Shown: positions 34,316-46,836, counted from the stretch's first letter. The stretch is 64,000 nt of DNA from Tamarix chinensis (GCA_030549775.1 CM060175.1:30398762-30462761), one strand, 5' to 3'. The notes: generated by a model not told the origin, from the sequence alone. Program-made: numbers and translations.

Positions 34316-34608
34316 TGTAACACCCCGAGTCGATATGACCACACAGGGGCTACCTTGAAGTGCTTTCGGATTGATCGGCTGGCCCCACAGATCAACACGA
34401 GTCCTTTTAGTGTGCTTTATCCTCACTTACACACTTTTCGAGAAATTTTCAAAACTTCCTAGAAGGTCACCCATCCTAAAATTACTCCACGGCTAGCACG
34501 TTTAACTATGGAGTTCTTAGGATGGAATCACCAAAAGGATGGTATACCATGTTGATATAAGTAGCCAAATCAATCCTTATAACACTCCGCTCAATTTGGG
34601 GTATTACA
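34316..34608 (-). mobile_element. Cassandra TRIM LTR with 5S-rRNA-like segment
   Basis: 293 bp, TGTAACACCCCGAG..TTTGGGGTATTACA. On the minus strand 34515-34454 closely follows the 3' half of plant 5S rRNA (AACTCCATAGTTAAACGTGC .. AGGATGGGTGACCT), the region that holds the polymerase III internal promoter. A 5S-derived block in a short LTR is the hallmark of Cassandra elements. Orientation is minus, so this is the 3' LTR. Confidence 0.85.
34454..34515 (-). promoter_or_regulatory. 5S-rRNA-like polymerase III promoter region
   Basis: Minus-strand segment similar to the internal control region of 5S rRNA (blocks like the A-box, intermediate element and C-box: GTTAAACGTGCT, AGGATGGGTGACCT). Substitutions are present, so activity is uncertain. 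It is not a 5S gene. Confidence 0.7.
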
Positions 34609-34756
34609 TTCACCGCCACTCAAAGAACGCAACGTCCTCATTGTGCCTCAACCACTAACTGTCTTAATATAGTTTATCCCAAGAATCGTTATGCTAGGAG
34701 ACTGATTGGCTCATCCACGTTCAGCTCACGGTCACGATTTCACTTTGATACCAACT
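34609..34756 (-). mobile_element. Cassandra internal region with primer-binding site
   Basis: About 148 bp, non-coding, as expected for this TRIM. On the minus strand TGGTATCAAAGT (34753-34742) is the initiator-Met primer-binding site, three bases from TGTAACACCCC at 34757. A Cassandra 5' LTR is expected to the right, but the large arm begins there instead. Confidence 0.75.
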
Positions 34757-37700
34757 TGTAACACCCCTAAAAATTCACTCCTGAAATTTTTTTTTGAAAG
34801 AATAAAGCGGAAGCTAAAATAAAATTTGGGGAATGTTACCGCCACATCTAACACAAGATAAATGTCCACCATCTATCTCATGCTATATGTAAGGCTAAAA
34901 CCTGTCAAACAAAATTTCAAACATTTATGCCATGAGGATAAACTCCCATAAGGAGATATCCATAGGCAGATGGTAAGTGTATCAATTCACCAAATAAAAT
35001 CATCGCTGAAAAAATCAGCGGAACTTGTGAAATAAAACCAAATTTTAAAAGCTTATCAGAGTACAAGAAATTGAAAGTCAACTACAATACCCTTGAAATT
35101 TTAAATACAACACTTGTAACTTCCAAAGATGAATACAGTTAAACTAGATAAAAGCCGATAGATAAATTCCGGATTGCCTACTCTCTCAAACCAAGCCTTC
35201 TACGTAAATACAACATTCAATCTCAAACCTGCACAAGAGGTCTGCTCCCCATCATCAATGGATCATCACAGGACCCATTCAACCAAGGTAGTATCAGTAC
35301 GGGTCCAATACTGATAAATCCCACTACCCTATGTTATGGGAGAGATGTAAACTATAACATCAAGTGCATATTGAATCATGGTGCATTACATTGATATAAT
35401 ATTATGCATACTCAATACCCACATCATAAGTCCTACCATACACATATAATAACATGCAAAACATATGTAACATCCTATTTAGACATGTAAGTGTGGTATT
35501 ACTGAAATATAAAGTTGCTCATACGCCTCAAGTAGGAATAGTCCATATTATTGATAACTCATTACATGGCCACAATCACATAAGCAGCATGTAGTAATAT
35601 AGATAATGAAGGTCGGCTATGGTTCGGATAGACTCATTCTTTAGATCTCTGGTAAATATAGTCGATTCACATCATAGTCTTTATCAATTCATGTGAGTGC
35701 GGGAACCCCACTATTATAGCTAGTGAAACGGTCACGAGGGCCATGCCCTGCCACTATTTTAGCTGGTGGACCGGTCACGAAGGTAAAATACCGTGCCACT
35801 ATTATTTGCTGGTGGATCGGTCGTGCCCCAACTCACATGATGTTTCATTATAATTACTTTATGTCTTTCCCATGTCTTATCGTTATTACGTTTGGTTTGT
35901 TGAGCACGAAATCCCCCACTATTATAGCTGGTGGAATGGTCACGAGGGCACATGCCCTGCCACTATTATAGCCGGTGGACCGATCGCGAGGGTAACATAC
36001 CCTGCTACTATTATTCCCTAGTGGACCGGTCTTGATCCAGCTCAACATCTTCCTCTTTAAGTGATTAGTGTCTTAACATGTCTTATTCGGAAGAATTTTA
36101 CCCTTAACATGCATGTCCTAAAAGGCCACACGACATCCATCATAACTTGCAGCATACCTATATTAGCATATACCAGACAAGAGCACGAGAACATACCTCG
36201 GTTCCAAGCTGCGCTACACAATAAAAATAGATAACATATAGGACACAAAATATTAATCGTACAAGGCATCCAAGGCAAGTAAAACACGTAACACACAGGT
36301 GGCCTTAGTTACGTCCTTACGAAACACCCATAAGTGGGCGTAAGTAGAGACTTACTTAAATCCGAAGCTAGCTAAGCGAGATAAGAGGGAGAGAGAGATC
36401 ACTAGCTCGAGGATCCACAAAAAAAGCTTTCCTAAATCGCCGATAGAAATCAAAAACTAAGTTAGAAACTATTCTATCGATCAATAATTCAATTATTATA
36501 ATTAAATCCACACAAAAGAGACACAAATAATTTTTCTTGGAAAATGTGTCCAAAACCTATGACTCAGGAGCATAGCTCTATTAAGATTTAAGGTTAAAAA
36601 AAATATCAAAACGGATTAATAAACATATCACTTGGGACATTTCAAATTAATTTGGAAAGCCCGAGAAAAAATAATCAATTATAAGTTAATTTATCAAAAA
36701 TGACTTATTCATTAAGTTTTACAACTAAATAGGTAAATTGACCATTTGCATAGAACCAAATCAACACCAATTAGATTAAAACATAATTTAAATTATTTAA
36801 AACCCAAAGACAGAAATCAATTAGATAAAAGATGCATAGCAAAAATCAATTTTATAAAACCATCCCCGAAGATTAGGGTTTTTAATGTCCAAACTACGAA
36901 TCGACCAAATCACTTCGATTACCTCGAATTGATAGTTTTAAAACACAATTAAACTAATTTTAGATAAATCTAGATAATCAATTTTAACATAACAATCTCC
37001 CAATTAGCCAATTCAAGACGATCCATTTTCAAAATTAGGGTTTTAAAGCCCACAACACAAGCTCGGGTAATTCAAATTAATTAATTCCAATTAAAGGTAT
37101 TAGAAATCAATTAAAATCATTTCAACTATTTATACAAATTTAATTTTTTGGGAAAACAATTATACATATGATCAATTTCATAATTTTGCTTGAAATTTAG
37201 GGTTTTATGCCCGAAAATATAATTCGGTAAAATTTTATGAATTGAATCAAATTAAATGTTTAGAAATGCAATTAAACACATTTTATAACGTATCAAATAA
37301 TCAATTGATCAAAACCACTAAAAGAAATACCCAATTTAGCACAATTAGGGTTTTTGAGCCTGGAACGCAAATCCGATCAATTCTTGCTAAAATATATAAA
37401 TTGGCAGTTTGAAAATGTAATTAAATATATTCTAATAAAAATTTTATAGTCAATTGAATAAAACATTCCAATTCCGATCAATTACGCACAATTTTCCCAA
37501 ATCAACACTTCCGATATGAAATTAAATACATTTCAAAAGATATTGTAAAATCAATTGAGTGAAATGACTCAATTATGTAACCCAATTTCATCACACATTA
37601 ATTTTGACCTAGAAATGAAATTCTGATAAATTTTGCATATATTTCTCAAATTGAAGGTTCCGACATGAAATGAGATACATTTAAAAACATATTGTAGAAT

Positions 37701-38850
37701 CAATTTATCCAAAATCGCTAAAACGGGCAAATGTGAAAAATTTGGGCATAACCCAGCTAAAAATTCAATTTTCCAGAAATCCAACCTAAACCATACAATT
37801 AACTTATCCAAATCAATCTCACAGCACATATATACATAATCAAACAATTAATTTAGCTTATCACCAGCTAAATCATACTCAATTAATCAAATCCATATTA
37901 GGGTTTTTCAGAAATTTATACCAACACAAATCGGGACAAGAGAAGGCCGAAGAAGCTTCGTCAGAGGCTGGGGGTGGCTCGCCGGTGGTCGGGAGACGTT
38001 GACGGTGACCGGGTGGCGGCAGCGCGACCTACGCGTTGTTGCTGCTGGGGCATCGGCTGCTGCTGCGCGGCTTCGGCTACTCGCGGTTGTAGCTTGGGCT
38101 ACGACTGCTCACGGTAGTAGCTCCGGCTGCGGTGGCTGGTAGTGGCAGCTAGTGGAGAAGGAGGCTGGGTCACAGGAGCAAAGGGCAGCAGAGGTCGGGA
38201 ATAGAGACAGAGAAGGGAAGGGAGAGAAGAAGAGAAAAAAGGAAAAGGGAGATAGGGGTCGGGGGCACCGACGGGTTTCGGCTTCTTCTTTTTTTGAAAA
38301 AAAACTAATATACATATAAAATAAAATACTGAATACTAAAAATTATTGGAAGATTTTATATAAATATTTTAACGAAAATTTATTTTGAAAGGATCCGGAG
38401 GCTTAAAATTGATATACGAGCAATACAAAAGGTTTCGTGTATGTTTTCAAAAAATTTACCAACAAACGTAAAAATTTGTTTTGCTTACAGAAATACATTA
38501 TAAGACCCCAAAATAATATTTAAAAATATATAAGAAAATATTTAAGTCAAATTCTAAAAAATCGAGACCAATTTTAATAATTTTTGAAATCAGTTTTCCG
38601 TAAACTAGAAAAAACGTAAAACAGAAGAAATTTAATTTTAGGAAGAAATTCATAAATAATCTCTGAAAAACCTTTTTAATTTATAACTTTATGAAAATAT
38701 TAGCGATTTTTGAAAACAAATAAATTTAAAGTCAAAAATATTTTCTACAGATAAAATTATTAAAATAAGTTTAATTATATAAACAGAAATTTCATAATTT
38801 AAATAATATATTTCATTAATGAAATATAACTCCAAAATAAAGTCATATTC
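34757..38850 (+). repeat. Left arm of a 4.1 kb inverted repeat
   Basis: Reverse complement of 39468-43581 along its whole length, with substitutions and small indels but no large gap. It starts TGTAACACCCCTAAAAATTC. Inside: a cluster of degenerate 45-50 bp repeats (35705-36040, motif CCACTATTATAGCTGGTGGA), an AT-rich stretch with recurrent ATTAGGGTTTT (36550-37900), and a GC-rich/CT-rich block (37940-38280). No gag or pol is present. It is probably a long LTR of a non-autonomous (LARD-like) retroelement. Confidence 0.85.
35705..36040 (+). repeat. Degenerate 45-50 bp repeats in the left arm
   Basis: Five copies of a unit containing CCACTATTATAGCTGGTGGA, CCGGTCACGAGGG and GCCCTG, in two clusters. 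The mirror array is at 42330-42680 in the right arm. Confidence 0.8.
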
Positions 38851-39467
38851 AATTGAAAATGACACATCTATTTAAACATCACCATTAGGGTTACAAACCT
38901 AAGTTTCTTACAACTCCAAAAAGTGAAACTACTCAACCAAAATATATTACAATTTATATCACATCATACTACATCCGGCAAGGTACGCATTAAGGTTATC
39001 AATCCACTGAACCTGCAAGACTAGGGTTAACCTAGTGGGGTCACTACCCCCTTAAGAGCAAACTAATTACAAAATGATAATAATTCAAATTTAACACAAG
39101 TCAAGCATGTAAAATAACAAGTAACCATATTCAAAGACATAATTACAATAGCAAATAATAAGGCCACTTATACTACCCAATCACACTATCCTCACAAGCT
39201 AATCCATATTTAAAATTCAATTGAAAGAAGGTAAATACATTTTAAGTTAAAACATTTAGGATTGTGAGAACCGAATCTCTAACTGAACCCCGATTCTCAA
39301 CAACCAAAAGCTCTGATACCAACTTGATGTAATACCCCGTATTTTTTAAATCTAATTTTATTATATTCTTATGATTTTGATTTTCAGTTAAAAATATGTA
39401 TTCCCATTCTTTCTCGTGTTTTGATTTTTAATATTTCAGATTCGTTCTCGATTATAACTTCATCGTG
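38851..39467. other. Spacer of the giant inverted repeat
   Basis: About 617 bp between the arms, non-coding. It holds a perfect minus-strand primer-binding site (39321-39310) followed across six bases by an LTR terminus (TGTAATACCCC at 39328). Thus the spacer includes the 140 bp end of the right-hand LTR plus an internal region of about 460 bp. Confidence 0.7.
39310..39321 (-). promoter_or_regulatory. Primer-binding site in the spacer
   Basis: Minus-strand TGGTATCAGAGC, exact initiator-Met tRNA complement. It shows that the sequence to its right (39328-43581) is a minus-strand LTR. Confidence 0.8.
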
Positions 39468-42400
39468 TGATTATTACTTTATTTTGGAGTTAAATTTCAT
39501 TAACGAAATATATTATTTAAATTATGGAATTTCTTTTTAAATAGTTAAACTTATTTTAATAATTTTATCCATAGAAAATATTTCTGACTTTAAATTTATT
39601 CGTTTTCGGAAATCGTTAATATTTTTGAAAAGTTTTAAATTAAAAATGTTTTTCGGAGATTATTTATGAATTTCTTCCTAAAATTAATTTTCTTCTGTTC
39701 TACGTTTTTTCTAGTTCACGGAAAATCGATTTTAGAAATTATTAAAATTAGTCTCAGTTTATTAGAATTTGAATTAAATATTTTCTTATATATTTTTAAA
39801 TATTATTTTGGGGTCTTATAATGTATTTTCGCAAGCAAAATTTTTTTTTACTTTTGTTGGTAAATTTTTTGAAAATATTCCCGAAATTCTTTATATGGCT
39901 CGTATATCAATTTTAAGCCTCCGGATCCTTTCAAAATAATTTTTTGTTAAAAAATTTATATAAAATCTTTCAATAATTTTTAGTATTTAGTATTTTATTT
40001 TATATTTGTATTTGTTTTTTTTTAAAAAAAAAAAGAAGCCCAAACCCGTCGGTGTCCCCCGACCCCTATCTCCCTTTTCTTTCTTTTTTTCTCTTCTTCT
40101 CTCCCTTCCCTTCTCTGTCTCTATTCCCGATCTCTGTTGCCCTTCACTCCCACCACCCAGCCTCCTTCTCCACTAGCTGCCACTACCAGCCACCAGAGCC
40201 GGGGCTACAACTACGAGCAGCCGCAGTCAAAGCTACAACCACGAGCAGCCAAAGCCGCGCAGCAGCAGCCGACACCCCAGCAGCAACAGTGCAGCAGCAG
40301 CAACGCGCAGGTCGCGCCGCCGCCGCCTGGTCACCGTCGACGTCTCCTGACCACCGGCGAGCCACCCCCAGCCTCCAACGAAGCTTCTTCGGCATTCTCT
40401 TATCCCGATTTATGTTGGTTTCGTATGGTATAAATTTCTGTAATATGAATTTGATTAATTGAGTATGATTTAGCTTGTGATAAGCTAAATTAATTGTTTG
40501 ATTATGTATATATGTGCTGTGAGATTGATTTGGATAAGTTAATTGTATGGTTTAGGTTGGATTTCCGGAAAATTGAATTTTTGGCAGGGTTATGCCTAAA
40601 TTTTTCAGATTTCCCGTTTTAGCGATTTTAGATAAATTGATTACACAATATGTTTTTAAATGTATCTAATTTCATGTTGGAACCGTCAATTTGAGAAATT
40701 TATGCAAATTTATCGGAATTTGATTTCTAGGTCAAAATTCATGTGTGATAAAATTGGGTCGCATAATTGAGTTATTTCACTCAATTGATTTTAAAATATC
40801 GTTTGAAATGTATTTAATTTCATATCGGAAATGTTGATTTGGGAAAATTGTGTGTAATTGATCGGAATTGGATTTTTAGGTCAAAACTCTTGCGGGACTA
40901 AATTGGATTGTGTAATTGGGTCATTTTATTCAATTAACTATACAATTTTTATTAGAATATATTTAATTACATTTTCGAACTGCCAATTTATATCTTTTAG
41001 CAAGAATTGATCATATTTGCGTTCCGGGCTCAAAAACCCTAATTGTGCTAAATTGGGTATTTCTTTTAGTGGTTTTGATCAATTGATTATTTGATATGTT
41101 ATAAAATGTGTTTAATTACATTTTTAAACATTCAATTTGATTAAATTCATAGAATTTTACCGAATTGTATTTTCGGACATAAAACCCTAAATTTCAAGAG
41201 AAATTATGAAATTGATCATATGTATAATTGTTTTTCCAAAAATTTAAATTTGTATAAATAGTTTAAATGATTTTAATTGATTTCTAATACCTTTAATTAG
41301 AATTAATTAATTTGAATTACCCGAGCTTGTGTTGTGGGCTTTAAAACCCTAATTTTGAAAATGGATCGTCTTGAATTGGCTAATCGGGAGATTGTTATGT
41401 TAAAATTGATTATCTAGATTTATCTAAAATTATTTTAATTGTGTTTTAAAATAATCAATTTGAGGTAATCGAAGTAATTTGATCGATTCGTAGTTTGGAC
41501 ATTAAAAACCCTAATCTTCGAGGATGGTTTTATAAAATTGATTTTTGCTATGCGTCTTTTATCTAATCGATTTCTGTCTTTGGGTTTTAAATCATTTAAA
41601 TTATGTTTTAATCTAATTGGTGTGGATTTGATTCTATTCAAATGGTCAATTTTCCTATTTAGTTGTAAAACCTAATGAATAAGTCATTTTTGATAAATTA
41701 ACTTATAATCGATTATTCTTTCTCGGGCTTTCCAAATTAATTTGAAATGTCCCAAGTGATATGTTTATTAATCCATTTTGATTTATTTTTAACCTTAAAT
41801 CTTAATAGAGCTATGCTCCTGAGTCATAGGTTTTGGACACGTTTTCCAAGAAAAATTATTTGTGTCTCTTTTGTGTCAATTTAATTATAATAATTGAATT
41901 GTTGATCGATAGAATAGTTTCTAACTTAGTTTTTGATTTCTCTCGGCGATTTAGGAAAGCTTTATAGTGGATCCTCGAGCTAGTGATCTCTCTCTCCCTC
42001 TTATCTAGCTTAGCTAGCTTTGGATTTAAGTAAGTCTCTACTTACGTCCACTTATGGGTGTTTCGTAAGGACGTAACTAAGGCCACCTGTGTGTTACGTG
42101 TTTTACTTGCCTTGGATGCCTTGTACGATTTATATGTTGTGTCCTATATGTTATCTGTTTTTATTGTGTAGCGCAGCTTGGAACCGAGGTACGTTCTCAT
42201 GCTCTTGTCTGGTATGTGCTAATATAGGTATGCTGCAAGTTATGATGGATGTTGTGTGGCCTTTTAGGACATGCATGTTATGGGTAAAATTCTTCCGAAT
42301 AAGACATGTTAAGACACTAATCACTTAAAGAGGAAGATGTTGAGCTAGATCCAAACCGGTCCACCGGCGAATAATAGTGGTAGGGTATGTTACCCTCACG

Positions 42401-43581
42401 ACCGGTCCACCAGCTATAATAGTGGCAGAGCATGTGCCCTCGTGACCATTCCACCGGCTATAATAGTGGGGAATTTCATGCTCAACAAACCAAACGTAAT
42501 AACGATAAGACATGGGAAAGACATAAAGTAATTATAATGAAACATCATGTGAGTCGAGGCCAGACCGATCCACCAGCAAATAATAGTGGCATGGTATTTT
42601 CCCTTCGTTACCGGTCCACCAGCTAAAATAGTGGTAGGGCATGGCCCTCATGACCGTTCCACCAGCTATAATAGTGGGGTTCTAGCACTCACATGAATTG
42701 ATAAAGACTATGATGTGAATCGACTATATTTACCAGAGATCTAAAGAATGAGTCTATCAGAACCATAACCGGCCTTCACTATCTATATTACTACATACTG
42801 CTTATGTGATTGTGGCCATGTAATGAGTTGTCAATAATATGGACTATTCCTACTTGAGGCGCATTAGCAACTTTATGTTTCGCATGTTATTATATGTGTA
42901 TGGTAGGACTTATGATGTGGGTATTGAGTATGCATAATATTGTATCAATGTAATGCACCATGATTCAATATGCACTTGATGTTATAGTTTACATCTCTCC
43001 CATAACATAGTGTAGTGGGATTTACTTAGTATTGGACCCGTACTGATTCGACCTTGGTTGAATGGGTCCTGTGATGATCCACTGATGACGGGGAGCAGAC
43101 CTCTTGTGCAGGTTTGAGATTGAATATTGTATTTAGGTGGAAGGCTTGGTTTGAGAGAGTAGGCAATCCAGAATTTATCTATCGGGTTTTATCTTGTTTA
43201 ACTGTATTCATCTTTGGAATTTACAAGTGTTGTATTTAAAATTTCAAGGGTATTGTAGTTGACTTTTAATTTCTCGTACTCTGATAAGCTTTTAAAATTC
43301 GGTTTTATTTCACAGGTTCCGCTAATTTATTCAGCAATGATTTTATTTAGTTAATTGATTCACTTGCTATCTACCTATGGATATCTCCTTGTGGGAGTTT
43401 TTCCTCATGCATAAATGTTTGAAATTTTGTTTGACAGGTTTTAGCCTTACATCTAGCATGAGATATATGGTGGACATTTATCTTGTGTTAGATGTGGTGG
43501 TAACCTTCCCCAAATTTGATTTTAGCTTCCGCTTTATTCTTTCAAAAAAAAATTTAGGAGTGAATTTTTTGGGGTGTTACA
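39328..43581 (-). mobile_element. Long (4254 bp) LTR forming the right arm
   Basis: On the minus strand it starts TGTAACACCCC (43581), ends GGGGTATTACA (39328) and is followed by a primer-binding site. A 4.25 kb non-coding LTR with a very short internal region fits a LARD-type non-autonomous element. 39468-43581 is mirrored by the left arm; the last 140 bp are not. Frames at 40052-40462 are a Pro/Ser/Gln-rich translation of the CT-rich and GC-rich block and are probably not coding. Confidence 0.7.
42330..42680 (-). repeat. Degenerate 45-50 bp repeats in the right arm
   Basis: Mirror of 35705-36040: units containing CCACCGGCTATAATAGTGG and GGGCATG. Confidence 0.8.
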
Positions 43582-44410
43582 TCTAAAGAGTTTGTAATTG
43601 AGACCGATGCTTCTTCTGTGGGTATAGGTGCTCTTCTCATCCAAGAAGATCACCCTCTTGCTTATATCAGTAAAAATTTCTCACCTAAGCACCAGGGCCT
43701 TTCAGTTTACGGGAAAGAAATGTTGGCTATTATGTTTGCAATTGAAAAGTGGGTGCACTACTTGACAGGAAGGCACTTATAAGAAGGGACGGGAGAATTT
43801 AGTGGCTGATGCATTATCTCGAGCCCAACAACCTAAGCTTCTTGCCATAACCCTATTAGTTGTTCACCAAGCATTGTTGGATGAGAACACGGACAGAGGG
43901 GTGCATGATTCCCACTTGAAGGAATTAATTGAGGAGTTATAGTAGAATTTTTCAATTCATGCTAAATACACATACACCTAACAGTTGCTGAGAAGATAAG
44001 GAAAACTAGTGGCGGGAAGAAGAGTTGAGTCAAAACAAAAGTTGATAAAATTATATCATGATACACTAGCAAGGGCATTCAGGATTGTTTGCTACTTACA
44101 AAAGGCTGGCCTCTCTATTGTACTGGAAGGTCATGAAGAAGGATGTTAGGGAGTATGTTAGAGCTTGTGATGTTTGTCAGAAAAACAAATATGACACGCA
44201 AGCCCAATCGGGTTTATTGCAGCCTCTCCCCTATCCTACAGTGGTATGGATGGATATCAATATGGATTTTATAAAGGTTTGCCCAAGTCCTATACCAAGA
44301 ATGTTATCATGGTCGCTATTGATTGGCTCAACAAGTATGCTCACTTAATTGCTTTAAGCCACCCATACATCACAGCTGAATTTGAAAAGGTTCCAGAAAC
44401 ATTTATTGGC
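43582..44410 (+). pseudogene. RNase H and integrase N-terminus of element F
   Basis: Continues F after the composite: RNase H (KEFVIETDASSVGIGALLIQ, HPLAYISKNFSPKHQGLSVY, AIEKWVHYLTGRH). After a deletion of part of the domain it shows NLVADALSRAQQ. The integrase zinc-finger region at 44085-44348 is open (CDVCQKNKYDTQAQSG, MDINMDFI). A frameshift then gives IDWLNKYAHLIALSHPY. It ends about 44410; the rest of integrase and the 3' LTR are not seen. Confidence 0.8.
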
Positions 44411-45874
44411 CAAAAGTCATGATAGTTCGAATGAAGAGACATGGCCCTAGATTTGAAGAGTCCTGAGTATTGTTTTAGAGAGAATTTGCACTTAAGGGGT
44501 ATGACCCTTCAAAGGGTTGCAACCCTAGGCCATGGGGGTGTCATGGTCTCTTATAAAACCCCTCTTGGGGAAGACAAAGGCCTTCATCCATTGCTTGAGA
44601 AATCTATACATTGTTGTGATCATTGAGAAACTTATTAATAAAGCTTATGTGGTTCTTCTTGGTTAAATCTCATTCCTATCATTCCACCTATCAAAAGAAA
44701 ATTTTCAAACCTTAAAATAGTGCTGTGACAACAAGTATGATGAGGAGAAAATAAGCTGGTAGAGCTTTTCCTAGTGAACGAAGAGATTGCATAGTTGGTG
44801 GTCCTGCGTACAAATAAGTGGGTCATTTGCCTCGACTTGAAGAGAGATTCTATGCTAATCCTTTCCCTGGTTACCTTTGCAAAATTTCCTAGCTTCAATG
44901 GAACAAACATTGATGATTAAGGATGGATCCATCCTTTTGTGAACATGATAATGGAGCACTGTTCGTGGTGGCTATATACAGATAGCCAGCTGGTTTGATG
45001 TAGGTATATTGTTTTAATGAGAAAGCTTACGATTGATTTAAAATCATTCTTATCGGGAGGAATAATATAATTTAAAATGAAAAGCTACTATTGGAAAACT
45101 AGCTTTAATCGATCTTAACCATCTTTCGTCGGTATATTTATGTACCGCTGAATTCTACATGCAATTCATCGTACCGGCAAAGCAAGAAGATGACACATTA
45201 ACTACCAATTAAAAAACCAAACAAAAATTTAGTCAGTTTTTATATATTTTTCACTATTTTCATAAAAAAATAGTTGTTATTCACATATCTTGATTGCAAT
45301 TAATATATTTTTTTGTTGCTAATCATTAAATTATTATCTCTAAAAGATTTTGTCTCTTATATTATAGTTTATAATAATAGAAAGAGGTTGTGAAACTTTA
45401 GCTAGTGTTGAGATTTTAATTTTCAATTCAAAGCTAACCCGACTCACCCAACCTCCTAATCGAGATTGATTTTTACACATTTTATTTCTTTGACCTAGCT
45501 TGCACTTCTTCCTCTCGTCACGATATAATGTTTTTAATGTCTATAATACTCATGTTTGATATTGAGAATGTCTTATTATTTTAGAAAATAGTTGATGAAG
45601 CTAATTAAGGCGAAAATGGAGATAAAACCTTTACATCTAATATAGGTAGGTAAAATCAATACTAACCTATATTGGGTTCAAGACTAAGAATATATTTTTA
45701 CATAATGAATTCGGTGTGGTTGACACCTAATCAGAAGGTTCATATAAGACTATTTAAATGAATGAGGTCAAAATACAAAAAGAGAACCATTAAACATTTA
45801 ATTGTACCCTAAGCCTCTGAAAACAAATACGAAGAAATAGTAAAAGAAAATAAGTGTGGTGACTTACACCAAGT
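44411..45874. other. Unassigned interval between F and D
   Basis: No domain recognised. 44430-44940 has mixed composition and might be a degraded retroelement. 45000-45870 is AT-rich. Confidence 0.3.
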
Positions 45875-45879
45875 CTAAG

Positions 45880-46833
45880 TGATGTAGGAGCATCTCATAA
45901 TGATATTTCACTAACTAATTTTTCCAAGTTAGGGGATCACAAAGCACTCTTAACATGGATCAAATTAATTAGCTAAATATGAGATAAAGTGGAAAGTAAC
46001 AGCTCAAGCATGCATGGTGGGACATTAAGCCCAAACACAACCAATTATGGAAGCTTATCCAACCCAAGCCCAACAAACTATTATGGCACATCAAGCCCAA
46101 GGCCAACCACCTATTTTATTGCTATTTACAAGTATTTTGCCACCTAAGAAGCCAAATCAGTCAAAGCCCATGGCTAATTTTGAAAATTGAAATAAAAAAA
46201 AAAAAGAAAAGGGAGGACAAGTGGATGGTGGAGTAGGTGAAGAAAGTCAGCTAAGTCAACAAATCAAATTATTTTAATTGGCTAAGCATGGGAGATGATT
46301 GAGTGATCTGTAATTTTATTTATTACCTACCTTTTCAGGATGTAAGGGGCTCCATGCTATGGTATGGCTATCAAAATACCATACATAGGCTAACCTCATT
46401 TTAGTTCTCATTCAACTAGTTGTTATCTTATATTAGATAACTAAATAGTAAAGAATGGTTGGAATGTAACTAGGTAGGTAAAAGGGATGGGTATAATGGA
46501 CTTTTTGTAAGCATGGCTGCCACTATAAATATGGGTAGCCTCAACACAATGCAACACACTATCCCCTTGAATTACAAGTTAGATTTTCAAGCTCCCTAAG
46601 CCTCCCTCTACAAAGTTGAGTGAAAACTTTATTTTGAGTGAAAAATCTCTTAAATTTTATCTCAACTGTTGAAACCTTGAGTGGTAGTTGTGAGTACTTG
46701 GTCTTTGGCTACCTTAGATCAAATACTATCATAATCCTCATATCTTTTCTCTATTTTAACTTTCGGTGGTCAATTATCCCATAAGCCGCCATTTTCCATT
46801 AAGAATGCGCCAAATTGTTTAACATATGAGTAA
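45880..46833 (+). mobile_element. 5' LTR of element D (954 bp)
   Basis: TGATGTAGGAGCATCTC..CATATGAGTAA (the terminal CA is mutated to AA). TATAAATA is at 46524-46531. Confidence 0.85.
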
Positions 46834-46836
46834 AAT

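Larger units (their letters stand above)
34316..43581. mobile_element. 9.27 kb composite insertion: Cassandra part plus giant inverted repeat
   Basis: It interrupts element F precisely between RT and RNase H. Left flank TCCAA (34311-34315) and right flank TCTAA (43582-43586) form a 5 bp target duplication with one mismatch. Removing the insert and one copy restores NFSKEFVIETDA. The outer ends are TGTAACACCCC and GGGGTGTTACA. Inside, from left to right: a Cassandra LTR, Cassandra internal region with primer-binding site, a left arm of 4.1 kb, a spacer with another primer-binding site, and a right arm of 4.1 kb inverted with respect to the left. Confidence 0.8.

Noticed and set aside
34454..34515. 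A 5S rRNA gene
   Set aside because: Only the 3' half resembles 5S, with substitutions, and it lies inside a 293 bp LTR with TG..CA ends, as in Cassandra.
35705..36040. CRISPR-like regular repeats
   Set aside because: Units are degenerate and contiguous without unique spacers, inside a plant retroelement arm.
40052..40462. Pro/Gln/Ser-rich frames in the right arm and their mirror at 38109-38315
   Set aside because: Both are translations of the CT-rich and GC-rich block of the long LTR, overlap each other in several frames, and are not conserved in frame between the arms.
34757..43581. Giant inverted repeat as a Mutator or foldback DNA transposon
   Set aside because: No 8-9 bp duplication at its ends, and a tRNA primer-binding site adjoins the inner terminus, which points to an LTR origin.
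34757..43581. Giant inverted repeat as an assembly artefact
   Set aside because: The arms differ by many substitutions and small indels and the outer ends carry a target duplication that restores the interrupted reading frame. Not excluded without long reads, but unlikely.
44411..44940. Frames at 44441-44626 and 44635-44910 as genes
   Set aside because: No recognisable domain, opposite strands, and the context is the decayed edge of element F.
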